A model generated the notes under the pieces. It searched no databases. It had not been told where the DNA came from and saw nothing but the letters and a program-made list of their open reading frames with translations. A stretch of 13,326 bases of DNA from an uncultured Alistipes sp. GTDB lineage: Bacteria; Bacteroidota; Bacteroidia; Bacteroidales; Rikenellaceae. A program made the position numbers and the translations under genes. The DNA lies in assembly GCA_900550925.1 (NCBI GenBank), contig URTU01000050.1, positions 1 to 13,326 on the forward strand, in the 5' to 3' direction. How positions within the stretch are numbered: the stretch's first letter is position 1; each line of letters begins with the position of its first letter. Shown piece by piece: positions 5,330 through 13,075 of this stretch.

Positions 5330-7894
5330 CTAAAATTGCTGTCCGATCATGAAGTGGAACTGGCTTCCGCTGGGTTTTGACTGTCCGGCGGCGGGGTCGA
5401 AACCGTAACCCCAGTCGATGCCGAGCCAACCCACGACGGGAAGGTACATTCTGACGCCGACGCCAAGCGAACGTTTGATCTTGAACGGCGAGAAGTCTTT
5501 CCACGACGAGAAACCATTACCGCCTTCTGCAAATACCAATCCGTAAATGGTCGACGAAGGCTTCATTATGAAAGGATAACGCAATTCGACAGTATATTTA
5601 TTGTATGCACGCGAATAATTCGATTCATCGTTGGCGGGATTCAGGGCGCCGTCCTCGTAACCGCGCAGGCGGATCATGTCGACACCGTAGATGCTGTAAC
5701 CGGACATTCCGTCGCCGCCGACATCGAACAGTTCGAAGGGCGAGAGTTTGTTTCGGTTGTAGTTTCCGACGTAACCCATCTCGGCAGCGGCCATGAGCAC
5801 GAGGTTGTTGTTGCTCGACAGCGGGTAATACCACTGTGCCTTGAGGTTCCATTTGTGGTATTCGATCCACTTGTAGCGTTTCTGGTCGGACATGGCCTTG
5901 TTGCTGTAGTCCTTGCCGTCCCAGAGCGATACGGGCGGGGTCAGGGTCAGGGCGATGGTGAATTCCGAACCGCGGCGCGGATAGTATGGCTGGTCGATCG
6001 AGTTACGCGACAGGACCGTCTTGAACGAGATGACGTTTGCCACACCGTTCTCCATGATGAAGTAGTCCCAGTCCTTGAGGGCGTAACGTTCGTATCCGAT
6101 TTCGTTGTAGAGGGTGAAGTATGGGTCCGGCCAGTTCAGACGGCCTATACCGGCCGTAACGCCCATTGCGCGGAAGTGTTTGGTCGACGACTGCCAGATA
6201 TAGTAGGCATTGTTCTCCTCGGACCAGTAGAGACCGACGGTAAGTGAATTGGGTTTCTTGCCGCCGAGCCACGGGTCTGTGAAGGTGATCGAAGCCGACT
6301 TGTAGTATGTACCGTTTGTCTGGACGCCGATTTGCAGGCGCTGGTTCTGCCCCTGCGGGTATGGGCGCCACGAACCCTTCTTGAAGAAGCGTTTGATCGA
6401 AAGGTTATTGAGCGTGATGGCAGCCGATCCGACGAATGTATTGGCACCCCAACCGCCGGCGATGTTGAACTGGTCGGAGGGGGTCTCTTCGAGCGGCCAC
6501 GAGATGTCGACCAGCTCGTCGCTGACGGGCTGTATGTTGGGCATGATTGTTTCGGCGTTGAAGTGACCCATCGAACCGAGTGTACGGATGGTCTGCATCA
6601 GCATCGAACGGTTGTACAGCTCGCCCGGGCGGGTATAGAGTTCGCGGCGGATGACCTCGTCGTCGAGACGGTTGTTGCCCGAAATGCCGACTTCGTTGAT
6701 GCTGAACTGCTTTCCTTCGAAGATTTTGAGTTCTAGGTCGATCGAGTCGGCTCCGACGATGATCTCGGCCGGATCGATCTGCGACATCAGGTATCCCGAG
6801 TTCTGGTAGTTCGACTTGATCGAGGAGTTGTCTTCGGGATTCTCCTCGCGGCCTATACCCAGACGTTTGTGCAGGGTCTTCTTGTCGTACGTGTCACCCT
6901 TCTTGATGCCGAGGGTGGCATCGAGGGCTTCGGTCGGGTAGACGCTGTTGCCGACCCATGTGATGTTTCGGTAGTAGTATTTGTTTCCTTCCGAGACGTC
7001 GATGGTGATGCCGATACGTTTTTCGTTGATGTCGTAGATCGAGTCCGAAATGATGGTGGCATTGCGGTATCCGCGCGAATTGTAGAAGTCGATCAACAGG
7101 TCCTTGTCATTGGCATACTCCTGCTCCTTGAGGCGGGTGCTTGCAAAGATGTTGATACTCTTCTGGTGGGTCTTCTTGAATGTGCGGCGCAGACGTCTGT
7201 CGGTGAAGACCTCGTTTCCGTTGAACTTGATCTCGCCGATCTTGACGCGGTCCTTCTTGTCGATGACGTAGGTGACGTTTACGGCATTCTTTATGATCGA
7301 GTCGTTTTCGATCCGGACGTTTATCGAGGCGTTCCGGAAACCCTTCTCGTCATAATATTTCTTGATGAGGGTTTTGTTTTTTTCGAGGATGTAGTCCGAA
7401 AGTTCGCTGTTTCGTTTGAGGCTGAGCTTGTCGATGAGTTCGTTCTGCTGGCCGCGGCCGATGCCTTCGAACAGCCATCGGAATACACGTGGGCGCTCCT
7501 GCAGTATCAGCGTGAGGTCAACGTTATCCCCGTCGATCGTTGCGCCGATCTTGACGTCGGAAAAGTAGCGCTGGCTCCACAGACGGGATTCGGCCATTTT
7601 GATATTGCTGCCCGGAATGTATATCGAATCGCCGCGTACGAGTCCCGATGTTGCGATGAGGATATTTGGATCGAGGTACTGAACTCCCTGGACCTTTATA
7701 TCCCGTATGACATATTTTTTAGGGTTCTTGTAGTCGATCATCCGGCTCTCTTCGGGGAAATCGGGAACGATCGTCTCCGAAGCGGTAGAGTCGGCCTTGG
7801 CTACCGAAACGGTATCCAGTGGCTGTTGTTGAGCTGCAAGAGCCGTAACGGTCATGAACGCAGCAAGCAGTGCCGTAAAGCGGATTTTTCTCAT
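5330..7894 (-). CDS. bamA: Outer-membrane protein assembly factor BamA (Omp85)
   Basis: BamA folds and inserts beta-barrel proteins into the outer membrane. The 854-residue protein has a signal peptide (about residues 1-21), a short linker, and about five POTRA repeats by eye (roughly 61-133, 134-213, 216-303, 306-393, 396-470), shown by recurrent patterns such as KIGEIKFNGNEVF, YRNITWVGN and SINEVGISGNNRL. A 16-strand barrel fills 475-854. The conserved loop-6 motif RGY is at 744-746 (RLRGYEDG). The chain ends in an aromatic-rich strand finishing with phenylalanine (FHFMIGQQF), the usual beta-signal. The length is close to other Bacteroidetes BamA proteins. It follows uppS by 22 bp and precedes two ompH genes, so insertase and chaperones are co-expressed. 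Confidence 0.95.
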   Translation of the reverse strand: MRKIRFTALLAAFMTVTALAAQQQPLDTVSVAKADSTASETIVPDFPEESRMIDYKNPKKYVIRDIKVQGVQYLDPNILIATSGLVRGDSIYIPGSNIKMAESRLWSQRYFSDVKIGATIDGDNVDLTLILQERPRVFRWLFEGIGRGQQNELIDKLSLKRNSELSDYILEKNKTLIKKYYDEKGFRNASINVRIENDSIIKNAVNVTYVIDKKDRVKIGEIKFNGNEVFTDRRLRRTFKKTHQKSINIFASTRLKEQEYANDKDLLIDFYNSRGYRNATIISDSIYDINEKRIGITIDVSEGNKYYYRNITWVGNSVYPTEALDATLGIKKGDTYDKKTLHKRLGIGREENPEDNSSIKSNYQNSGYLMSQIDPAEIIVGADSIDLELKIFEGKQFSINEVGISGNNRLDDEVIRRELYTRPGELYNRSMLMQTIRTLGSMGHFNAETIMPNIQPVSDELVDISWPLEETPSDQFNIAGGWGANTFVGSAAITLNNLSIKRFFKKGSWRPYPQGQNQRLQIGVQTNGTYYKSASITFTDPWLGGKKPNSLTVGLYWSEENNAYYIWQSSTKHFRAMGVTAGIGRLNWPDPYFTLYNEIGYERYALKDWDYFIMENGVANVISFKTVLSRNSIDQPYYPRRGSEFTIALTLTPPVSLWDGKDYSNKAMSDQKRYKWIEYHKWNLKAQWYYPLSSNNNLVLMAAAEMGYVGNYNRNKLSPFELFDVGGDGMSGYSIYGVDMIRLRGYEDGALNPANDESNYSRAYNKYTVELRYPFIMKPSSTIYGLVFAEGGNGFSSWKDFSPFKIKRSLGVGVRMYLPVVGWLGIDWGYGFDPAAGQSKPSGSQFHFMIGQQF

Positions 7895-7916
7895 TGTTTA
7901 ATTGGTCTCTTTTTCA

Positions 7917-8642
7917 TCAGTTTTGTTTGCCGGCGACCAATCCGTAACGCCGGTCGCGTCTCGAATATTCTTGAATGGCCCTGTGCAGCTCCTCTTCGGA
8001 GAAGTCGGGCCACAGTATGTCGGTGAAGTAGAACTCGGTATAGGCCGACTGCCACAGCAGGAAGTTACTCAGCCGGTATTCGCCGCTGGTACGTATGAGC
8101 AGGTCGGGATCGGGGATTCCGGCCGTGAGCAGATGGTCGTTGACGGTCTGTGGGGTTATGTCGTCGACGGCGAGTTTTCCGGCGAGGACTTCGGCAGCGA
8201 TCTCTCTGGCGGCTTCGGTGAGTTCGTTACGGGCGCTGTAGTTGAAGGCGAGGATCAACGTAAGGCGGTCTCCGGCAGCGGTTTCGGATTCGATGCGGTC
8301 AATGAAACCGCGGACCTTGTCGGTGAACCGGGAGCGGTCGCCGATGACCAGGACCTTGACTCCCTGCCGTTGGAGTTCTGGGGATTCGTTGATGACGCTT
8401 CGGCAGAAGAGCTCCATGATTGCATCGACCTCTTCAGCTGGCCGGCCCCAGTTTTCGGCCGAGAAGGCGTAGACGGTCAGATATTTGACTCCGAATCGGG
8501 CGGCCCCCTTCACCGCATTCCGCAGGCGTTCGGCGCCGACGATGTGACCTTCGACGCGTTTTTTGCCGTGATGCGAGGCCCATCGGCCGTTTCCGTCCAT
8601 GATGATGGCCACGTGTTGCGGTATTTTAAGGTTTTCGCTCAT
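7917..8642 (-). CDS. uppS: Isoprenyl transferase / undecaprenyl diphosphate synthase
   Basis: This cis-prenyltransferase adds isopentenyl units to farnesyl diphosphate to build the C55 lipid carrier used for peptidoglycan and surface polysaccharides. The 241-residue product has all family motifs: MDGNGRWA at 15-22 with catalytic D16, YAFSAENWGRP at 58-68, FNYSARNEL at about 133-141, and RTSGEYRLSNFLLWQSAYTE at 184-203 with the metal and diphosphate-binding arginines and E203. The start at 8642 (MSENLKIPQHVAII) matches the usual N-terminus. A start at 8690 would add 16 unlikely residues and run into the promoter. It is the first gene of the operon with bamA and two ompH genes, with a 22-bp gap to bamA. 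Confidence 0.95.
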   Translation of the reverse strand: MSENLKIPQHVAIIMDGNGRWASHHGKKRVEGHIVGAERLRNAVKGAARFGVKYLTVYAFSAENWGRPAEEVDAIMELFCRSVINESPELQRQGVKVLVIGDRSRFTDKVRGFIDRIESETAAGDRLTLILAFNYSARNELTEAAREIAAEVLAGKLAVDDITPQTVNDHLLTAGIPDPDLLIRTSGEYRLSNFLLWQSAYTEFYFTDILWPDFSEEELHRAIQEYSRRDRRYGLVAGKQN

Positions 8643-8689
8643 AACGTTGTTCGATCGCAGATAACTAACTCCTTGTTCGTAATAAATCA

Positions 8690-8723
8690 CAAAGATAGCG
8701 AAAATTTGCGATAATGAAACAAA
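8690..8723 (-). promoter_or_regulatory. Probable promoter of the uppS-bamA-ompH operon
   Basis: The minus strand carries TATCTTTG (8690-8697), an exact TAnnTTTG box, with a TTTG element at 8720-8723, 22 bp upstream and close to the Bacteroidetes -33/-7 spacing. Transcription would begin near 8683-8685, about 40 nt before the uppS ATG. It lies in the 139-bp gap after nadK, so the operon need not depend on nadK transcription. Confidence 0.6.
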
Positions 8724-8743
8724 TTTTGGGACAATGAAACAAA
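8713..8743. repeat. Two direct repeats AATGAAACAAA, 20 bp apart
   Basis: AATGAAACAAA occurs at 8713-8723 and again at 8733-8743, an exact 20-bp period (about two helical turns). The first copy contains the CAAA that forms the -33 element of the uppS promoter on the other strand. The placement suits an activator or repressor binding site, but an AT-rich chance repeat is possible. Confidence 0.4.
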
Positions 8744-8781
8744 ATGAATCGGGGCGATACGCAGAATCAGTTCCCGTAAGA

Positions 8782-9678
8782 TTATTCTCTGGTAGTTTTT
8801 TGGTCGCGGCCGTCCATTCCCCACATCATCTTCTCTCTTAACGTATCGTAGAAAGATATATTTTGCGGCTGGGCCAAAAAAATCTTGGTCGCGGATTTTT
8901 TGACCGTGAATACCGAACCTTCGCGGACGCGGTAGGCGGTGTTGTCGAGCGATACGAATGCGTATGGCTGGCGGCTTTTGATTCTGAATGTGACCTGGCT
9001 GCTGTCGGGGATTACGACCGGCCGCATGGTGAGGTTGTGCGGGGCGAGCGGCGAGATGACCAGACACGAGCATGTAGGGGCGACCACCGGACCTCCGACA
9101 CTCAGCGAGTAGGCGGTCGAGCCGGTAGGGGTTGAGAGCAGTACGCCGTCGCCGTGATACGTTGCCACCATCTGTCGGTCGACGTATGCCTCGACCGAGA
9201 TCATGCTGGCACCGTGGCGCTGGATTGCGAATTCGTTGACGGCATAGGGCCACTGCATGGTGACATTGGCATCGTGTTCGATGTGGAGTATCGAGCGTTC
9301 CTGCACGTCGATACGGCCGTCGCGGATGCTGGCGAATACCTCTTCGGCGCGGTCCCCGGGGGCGCAGGCCAGGAATCCCAACCGTCCGGTGTTGAGACCG
9401 ATGACGGGAACGGGTTCGCCTTCGAGGCGGCGGATTCCCTCCAGGATGGTGCCGTCGCCGCCGATGCAGACCATTGTCGAGGGTTGGGACTGGGGGCCTA
9501 CGGTCAGGGCATAGCTTTTGATCTGCGACCGGCTGCAGATTCCGAGCCGTTCGAGTTCATGGGCGAGCTCCTCGTTGGCGCACCAGTCGAATCCCATATC
9601 GGACATGAGTCCAATGATTTGTCGCAGGAATTCGGGCCGCAGCGACGTGGACATGCGCGAAAAAAGTATTATGTTCAT
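8782..9678 (-). CDS. nadK: NAD kinase
   Basis: NAD kinase phosphorylates NAD to NADP and sets the cell's NADPH pool. The 298-residue product has the family signatures: GGDGT at 73-77 (phosphate donor and catalytic aspartate), LNTGRLGFL at 95-103, the NE pair at 148-149, and the glycine-rich STPTGSTAYSLSVGGP at 182-197, followed by the conserved ISPLAPHNLTMRP at about 208-220. The length is typical. The start at ATG 9678 (MNIILFSR) gives the expected first strand. Reading back to 9903 would add 75 residues antisense to pdxJ and is rejected. It is divergent from pdxJ, and uppS follows 139 bp downstream on the same strand. I see no clear hairpin terminator between them. Confidence 0.94.
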   Translation of the reverse strand: MNIILFSRMSTSLRPEFLRQIIGLMSDMGFDWCANEELAHELERLGICSRSQIKSYALTVGPQSQPSTMVCIGGDGTILEGIRRLEGEPVPVIGLNTGRLGFLACAPGDRAEEVFASIRDGRIDVQERSILHIEHDANVTMQWPYAVNEFAIQRHGASMISVEAYVDRQMVATYHGDGVLLSTPTGSTAYSLSVGGPVVAPTCSCLVISPLAPHNLTMRPVVIPDSSQVTFRIKSRQPYAFVSLDNTAYRVREGSVFTVKKSATKIFLAQPQNISFYDTLREKMMWGMDGRDQKTTRE

Positions 9679-9701
9679 GTTCGAGTCTGCAAAATAATTG
9701 A

Positions 9702-9709
9702 TAACTTTG
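9702..9709 (+). promoter_or_regulatory. Candidate pdxJ -7 box
   Basis: TAACTTTG matches TAnnTTTG on the plus strand. Only a weak -33 element (TTCG, 9680-9683) lies upstream. Transcription would start near 9714-9716, about 93 nt before the pdxJ ATG. A near-match, TATCTTTC at 9781-9788, would give a much shorter leader and is an alternative. Confidence 0.4.
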
Positions 9710-9715
9710 TGGTTG

Positions 9716-9723
9716 CAAAGATA
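9716..9723 (-). promoter_or_regulatory. Candidate nadK -7 box
   Basis: The minus strand reads TATCTTTG, an exact consensus box, only 6 bp beyond the plus-strand box. Transcription would start near 9709-9711, leaving about 31 nt to the nadK ATG. The -33 region has TTTG only 14 bp away (9738-9741), closer than usual. A further minus-strand TATATTTG lies at 9792-9799 and could be a second nadK promoter. Confidence 0.45.
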
Positions 9724-9808
9724 GGAAAAGTCGGATGCAAACGAGTCGCTTTGACGTGAGTTTTTTATCCGGCGGCGAGCTATCTTTCTGACAAATATAC
9801 GAAGAATT

Positions 9809-10525
9809 ATGACAAAACTGAGCGTCAACATAAACAAGATTGCCGTGATACGCAATTCGCGCGGCGGCAATCTTCCGGATGTCATTCTTGCGGCGCGGAA
9901 CATCGAGCGTTACGGCGCCGAGGGAATAACGGTACACCCGCGTCCCGACGGCCGGCACATACGTTACGACGATGTCCGTGAACTGAAACGGGTTCTGAAG
10001 GTCGAATTCAACGTCGAGGGCAATCCGATCGAGAGTTTTATGGATCTGGTCACCGAGGTGCGCCCGACGCAGGTTACGCTGGTCCCCGATGCCCGGGACG
10101 CCATCACCTCGAATGCCGGCTGGGATACGATCCGTAACCGTGATTTCCTGGTTTCGGTGTGCCGGAAGATGCATGAGTGCGGTATCCGGGCGTCGATCTT
10201 CGTCAACCCCGACCCGGAGATGGTCCGCGGGGCCAGGGAGTGCGGGGCCGACCGCGTCGAACTCTATACCGAAGCCTATGCGGCGGGTTACGAGGCCGAT
10301 CGCGAAAAGGCCATAGCTCCGTATGTCGAGGCGGCCGAGGAGGCGCACCGGCTGGGGCTCGGACTGAATGCCGGCCACGACCTTAATTTGCAGAACCTTA
10401 ACTATTTCCTACGCACGATACCGTTTGTTGACGAGGTCTCGATAGGCCATGCTCTGATCAGCGATGCGCTCTATTTCGGGCTGGAGAATACGGTGACGAT
10501 GTATCTGCGCGAGATCCCGAGATAG
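9809..10525 (+). CDS. pdxJ: Pyridoxine 5'-phosphate synthase
   Basis: PdxJ condenses 1-deoxy-D-xylulose 5-phosphate with 3-amino-2-oxopropyl phosphate, the ring-closing step of the DXP-dependent vitamin B6 pathway. The 238-residue protein fits the family's TIM barrel. Visible family features are the N-terminal LSVNINKIAVIRNSRGG, H43 and H50 in ITVHPRPDGRHI, E70 in FNVE, and H190 in LNAGHDLN, which correspond by eye to the catalytic histidines and glutamate of the E. coli enzyme. The E. coli NIDHI motif reads NINKI here, a variant I believe is common in Bacteroidetes. The start at ATG 9809 gives a standard N-terminus. The gene is divergent from nadK and is followed by a 119-bp gap before the SGNH hydrolase. 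Confidence 0.94.
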   Translation: MTKLSVNINKIAVIRNSRGGNLPDVILAARNIERYGAEGITVHPRPDGRHIRYDDVRELKRVLKVEFNVEGNPIESFMDLVTEVRPTQVTLVPDARDAITSNAGWDTIRNRDFLVSVCRKMHECGIRASIFVNPDPEMVRGARECGADRVELYTEAYAAGYEADREKAIAPYVEAAEEAHRLGLGLNAGHDLNLQNLNYFLRTIPFVDEVSIGHALISDALYFGLENTVTMYLREIPR

Positions 10526-10562
10526 ACTGTCGGAGATGGACTGTCGGCCCGCAGTGCTCCGA
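10526..10562 (+). repeat. Duplicated ACTGTCGG and weak hairpin just after pdxJ
   Basis: ACTGTCGG occurs at 10526-10533 and 10540-10547, a 14-bp period starting directly after the pdxJ stop. TCGGAG (10530-10535) is complementary to CTCCGA (10557-10562) across a 21-nt loop. There is no T-run, so I do not call it an intrinsic terminator. Confidence 0.3.
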
Positions 10563-10593
10563 GACGTACTCGATCCGTAAAACGCGGCTTGAT

Positions 10594-10602
10594 TATATTT
10601 TG
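10594..10602 (+). promoter_or_regulatory. Weak -7-like box before the SGNH hydrolase gene
   Basis: TATATTTTG differs from TAnnTTTG by one extra base and sits in the only AT-rich stretch between pdxJ and the next gene, about 43 bp before its ATG. No -33 element is evident. It is a possible promoter for the SGNH-cca pair, which could instead be read from pdxJ. Confidence 0.25.
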
Positions 10603-10644
10603 AAAACAAACATAACCCCTAACGATTGACTAAAAAACTGTCGT

Positions 10645-11295
10645 ATGAAACGCATTCTATTGACACTCATTGCTCTCGGCACAATGTTCGCGGTCGGGGC
10701 GCAGACCGATTACCATATCCAGAAGGTGACACTGTTCGAACTCCTGCCGGTCGGACATCGTGACATCGTCTTTCTGGGCAACAGCCTGACGGACGGTTGC
10801 GAATGGGCCGAACTGTTCGGCAACCCGCATATCAAGAACCGCGGCATCAATGCCGACAATACGGTTCAGATGCTCGAGCGTCTCGATCCGATCGTTTCGG
10901 GGCAGCCTAAGAAACTCTTCCTGCTGACGGGTGTGAACGATCTGGCCGACGGCCGCTCGCCCGAAGCTACGGCCGAGAATATTGCCCGCATAGTCGACCG
11001 TTTCAGGAAGGAGAGTCCGCGCACGAAGATATTCGTACAGAGCGTGCTTCCGGTGAACGATACCTACGGCCGCTTCAAGAGCTACAAGGATGGTGCGCTG
11101 GACGAGCCGATACGGCAGTTGAATGTTCTGATCGAGAAGTTGTGCGCCGAGCGCGGGATCGTTTTCATCGACCTCTACTCTCATTTTGTCGGGGAGGACG
11201 GACGCATGAAGGCCGAGTTGACAAACGACGGTCTGCACCTGAAGGGCCCGGGCTATCTGATCTGGAAGGGCGTAATCGAAAAATACGTTAAATAA
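10645..11295 (+). CDS. Secreted SGNH/GDSL-family hydrolase (esterase or lipase-like)
   Basis: The 216-residue protein has a signal peptide (MKRILLTLIALGTMFAVGAQ, cleavage near residue 20) and the four SGNH blocks: S47 in FLGNSLTDG, G67 in NRGIN, N98 in LTGVNDL, and D195 with H198 in DGLHL. It therefore has a complete catalytic set for ester hydrolysis, and it should work in the periplasm or outside the cell. The sequence resembles the PAF-acetylhydrolase-like and sialate or carbohydrate O-acetylesterase branches, but the substrate cannot be told. There is no lipobox cysteine at the cleavage site. The cca-like gene begins one base after the stop, so the two are almost certainly co-transcribed although their roles look unrelated. 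Confidence 0.88.
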   Translation: MKRILLTLIALGTMFAVGAQTDYHIQKVTLFELLPVGHRDIVFLGNSLTDGCEWAELFGNPHIKNRGINADNTVQMLERLDPIVSGQPKKLFLLTGVNDLADGRSPEATAENIARIVDRFRKESPRTKIFVQSVLPVNDTYGRFKSYKDGALDEPIRQLNVLIEKLCAERGIVFIDLYSHFVGEDGRMKAELTNDGLHLKGPGYLIWKGVIEKYVK

Positions 11296-11296
11296 C

Positions 11297-12730
11297 GTGC
11301 CGCTGTCCGCTCCCGTTTTCCGCCGCATACAGCGTATCGTCGATGCCAAAGGTCTGCGGGCCTTTGTCATAGGCGGTTACGTGCGTGACTATTACCTGCG
11401 GCGTCCGAGTTCCGATATAGATATAGTTGTTGTTGGCAGCGGGATCGAAGTGGCCGAGGCCCTGGCCCGCGAACTGCATCTGAAGGTTTCGGTTTTTAAG
11501 ACCTTCGGTACGGCCATGGTGCATTGCGACGGCATGGAGATCGAATTTGTCGGTGCCCGCCGTGAATCATACAGCCACGATTCGCGCAAGCCGGCTGTCG
11601 AGGCCGGGACCCTCGAGGATGACCAGCGCCGCCGCGACTTTACGATAAATGCAATGGCATGGTCGCTTAACGACGATACGTTCGGTGAGCTGGTCGACCC
11701 GTTCGACGGCATGCACGATCTCGAACAGCTGATAATCCGCACGCCGTGCGATCCGGACGTGACCTTCGACGACGACCCGTTGCGGATGATGCGGGCCGTC
11801 AGGTTTGCTTCGCAGCTGGGTTTCGACATCTATCCCGATACGTTCGATGCCATCAAGCGCAACGCCTCGCGCATGTCGATCGTTTCACGCGAGCGCACCA
11901 TTGTCGAAATCAACAAGATAGTAATGTCGCCGCGGCCGTCGCTCGGCTTCGAACTGCTCGAGATGACGGGGCTTCTGGCCGAAGTCTTCCCGGAGCTGCA
12001 CGCGCTTCAGGGTGTCGAGCGGCGCGGTGCCCATGCACACAAGGATAATTTCAAACATACGCTTCAGGTCCTGGACAATGTCGCAATGCGTGGCGGCGAC
12101 CTGTGGCTGCGGTGGGCGGCCCTGCTGCACGACATCGCCAAACCCCAGACGAAGGCCTACGACCCGCATGTGGGGTGGACTTTCCACGGGCACGAGGTGC
12201 TGGGGTCGAAGATGGTGCCTCAGATCTTCCGAAAGATGCGGCTGCCGATGAACGAGCACATGAAATTCGTTCAGAAGATGGTTTTTCTGCATCTGCGCCC
12301 GATAGTGTTGGCAGAGGATGTGGTAACCGATTCGGCGGTACGGCGGCTGCTGTTCGAGGCGGGCGACGACATAGACTCGCTGATGACACTGTGCGAGGCC
12401 GACATTACCTCGGGTATCGAGTCGAAGGTGAAGCGTTATCTGAAGAATTTCGAGCTGGTGCGCCGCAAGCTGCACGATATCGAGGAGAAGGACCGGATCC
12501 GCAATTTCCAGCCGCCGATTAGCGGTGAACTGATCATGGAGACCTACGGGTTGCCGCCATGCCGTCAAATCGGCGATATCAAGGCGGCCATCAAGGATGC
12601 AATTCTGGACGGGCGGATTCCCAACGAATATGATGCCGCGTACGCGCTTATGGAGCAGCTGGCTGCGGACTGCGGTCTGACGAAGGTCGCCGGAACGGCA
12701 CCTGCAAAGGCCGAAGCGTCCGAAGAGTGA
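11297..12730 (+). CDS. cca: CCA tRNA nucleotidyltransferase (class II, with HD domain)
   Basis: The enzyme adds or repairs the CCA 3' end of tRNAs. The 477-residue protein has a class II head: GGYVRD at 26-31, the metal-binding pair D40 and D42 in SSDIDIVV, RRDFTINAM at 112-120, DPLRMMRAVRFA at 160-171 and the ERTIVE-type motif at 199-204. A C-terminal HD phosphohydrolase-like domain follows, with H278-D279 in ALLHDIAKP and histidines at 297 and 299. The chain ends in a low-complexity A/P/E tail. The start is GTG at 11297: the only in-frame stop just upstream is at 11273-11275, no ATG or other usable start lies between, and starting later would remove the essential GGYVRD motif. Poly(A) polymerases share this head, so an A-adding role is an alternative. 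The frame is coupled to the SGNH gene by a one-base gap. Confidence 0.9.
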   Translation: MPLSAPVFRRIQRIVDAKGLRAFVIGGYVRDYYLRRPSSDIDIVVVGSGIEVAEALARELHLKVSVFKTFGTAMVHCDGMEIEFVGARRESYSHDSRKPAVEAGTLEDDQRRRDFTINAMAWSLNDDTFGELVDPFDGMHDLEQLIIRTPCDPDVTFDDDPLRMMRAVRFASQLGFDIYPDTFDAIKRNASRMSIVSRERTIVEINKIVMSPRPSLGFELLEMTGLLAEVFPELHALQGVERRGAHAHKDNFKHTLQVLDNVAMRGGDLWLRWAALLHDIAKPQTKAYDPHVGWTFHGHEVLGSKMVPQIFRKMRLPMNEHMKFVQKMVFLHLRPIVLAEDVVTDSAVRRLLFEAGDDIDSLMTLCEADITSGIESKVKRYLKNFELVRRKLHDIEEKDRIRNFQPPISGELIMETYGLPPCRQIGDIKAAIKDAILDGRIPNEYDAAYALMEQLAADCGLTKVAGTAPAKAEASEE

Positions 12731-13075
12731 AGCGAGCTGCCCGGGGCTGGGCGTAGAACAGGCCGGGCTGATTGTGCGGGCAGCAAATGGTGGCTGTCGG
12801 CAGCAGTCGGGTCTGTCGGATAGCGAGGGGGGGGGAGAAAAAGTTTTTTCGATCACTTTGCAAATCAATGTTATGTATTGACTGTATGCACTCGACTGTG
12901 ACGCCATGCGGTAAAGAGTCGCTGCAATCACGGGATGATGGATGCTGCGCGCTGGTTGCGGCCAGATAAACGGTCGATACACTGCACAAAAAAAGAGGCT
13001 CCCGCCGTTCTGGCGGAAGCCTCTTTTTCATATGTCATGCGCCTTTTGCGCTATTCGAACTTGCGTCCGGGTCGA
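12731..13075. other. 345-bp intergenic region between cca and dnaK
   Basis: No convincing gene is seen. The first part is GC-rich and contains three CTGTCGG-like heptamers (12794-12800, 12804-12810 as CAGTCGG, 12813-12819), then a run of nine G (12827-12835). Next comes an A-run followed by a T-run (12837-12849) and an AT-rich stretch with CACTTTG, close to but not matching a -7 box. The region ends in the hairpin terminator at 12990-13028. I found no tRNA-like cloverleaf. A 65-codon plus-strand frame (12772-12969) is cysteine-rich and looks random. Confidence 0.5.
12990..13028. terminator. Strong bidirectional terminator, mainly for dnaK
   Basis: A 17-bp stem with one C-A mismatch (12990-13006 with 13012-13028, core GAGGCT and CCGCC) closes a GTTCT loop. 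Runs of A on the left and T on the right give a U-rich tail in both directions. It lies 47 bp past the dnaK stop and could also end the cca transcript. Confidence 0.88.

Noticed and set aside
6869..8026. Plus-strand open frame of 385 codons opposite bamA
   Set aside because: It is the antisense of bamA and uppS, rich in V, D, L and G with no recognisable motif, while bamA and uppS have full family signatures.
8643..8690. Longer uppS start giving 16 extra residues
   Set aside because: The extension has no family support and overlaps the predicted promoter and leader.
9679..9903. N-terminal extension of nadK with a hydrophobic segment
   Set aside because: It would be antisense to the start of pdxJ and cross the promoter boxes. 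NAD kinases normally begin as at 9678.
11297..12730. HD domain as part of a nucleotide-signalling or defence nucleotidyltransferase
   Set aside because: The head motifs (GGYVRD, DID, RRDFTINAM, DPLRMMRAVRFA) and overall length fit class II tRNA nucleotidyltransferases, which often carry an HD domain. No effector gene is nearby.
12772..12969. 65-codon cysteine-rich plus-strand frame
   Set aside because: It crosses the G9 run, has irregular codon use and no start context; probably random.
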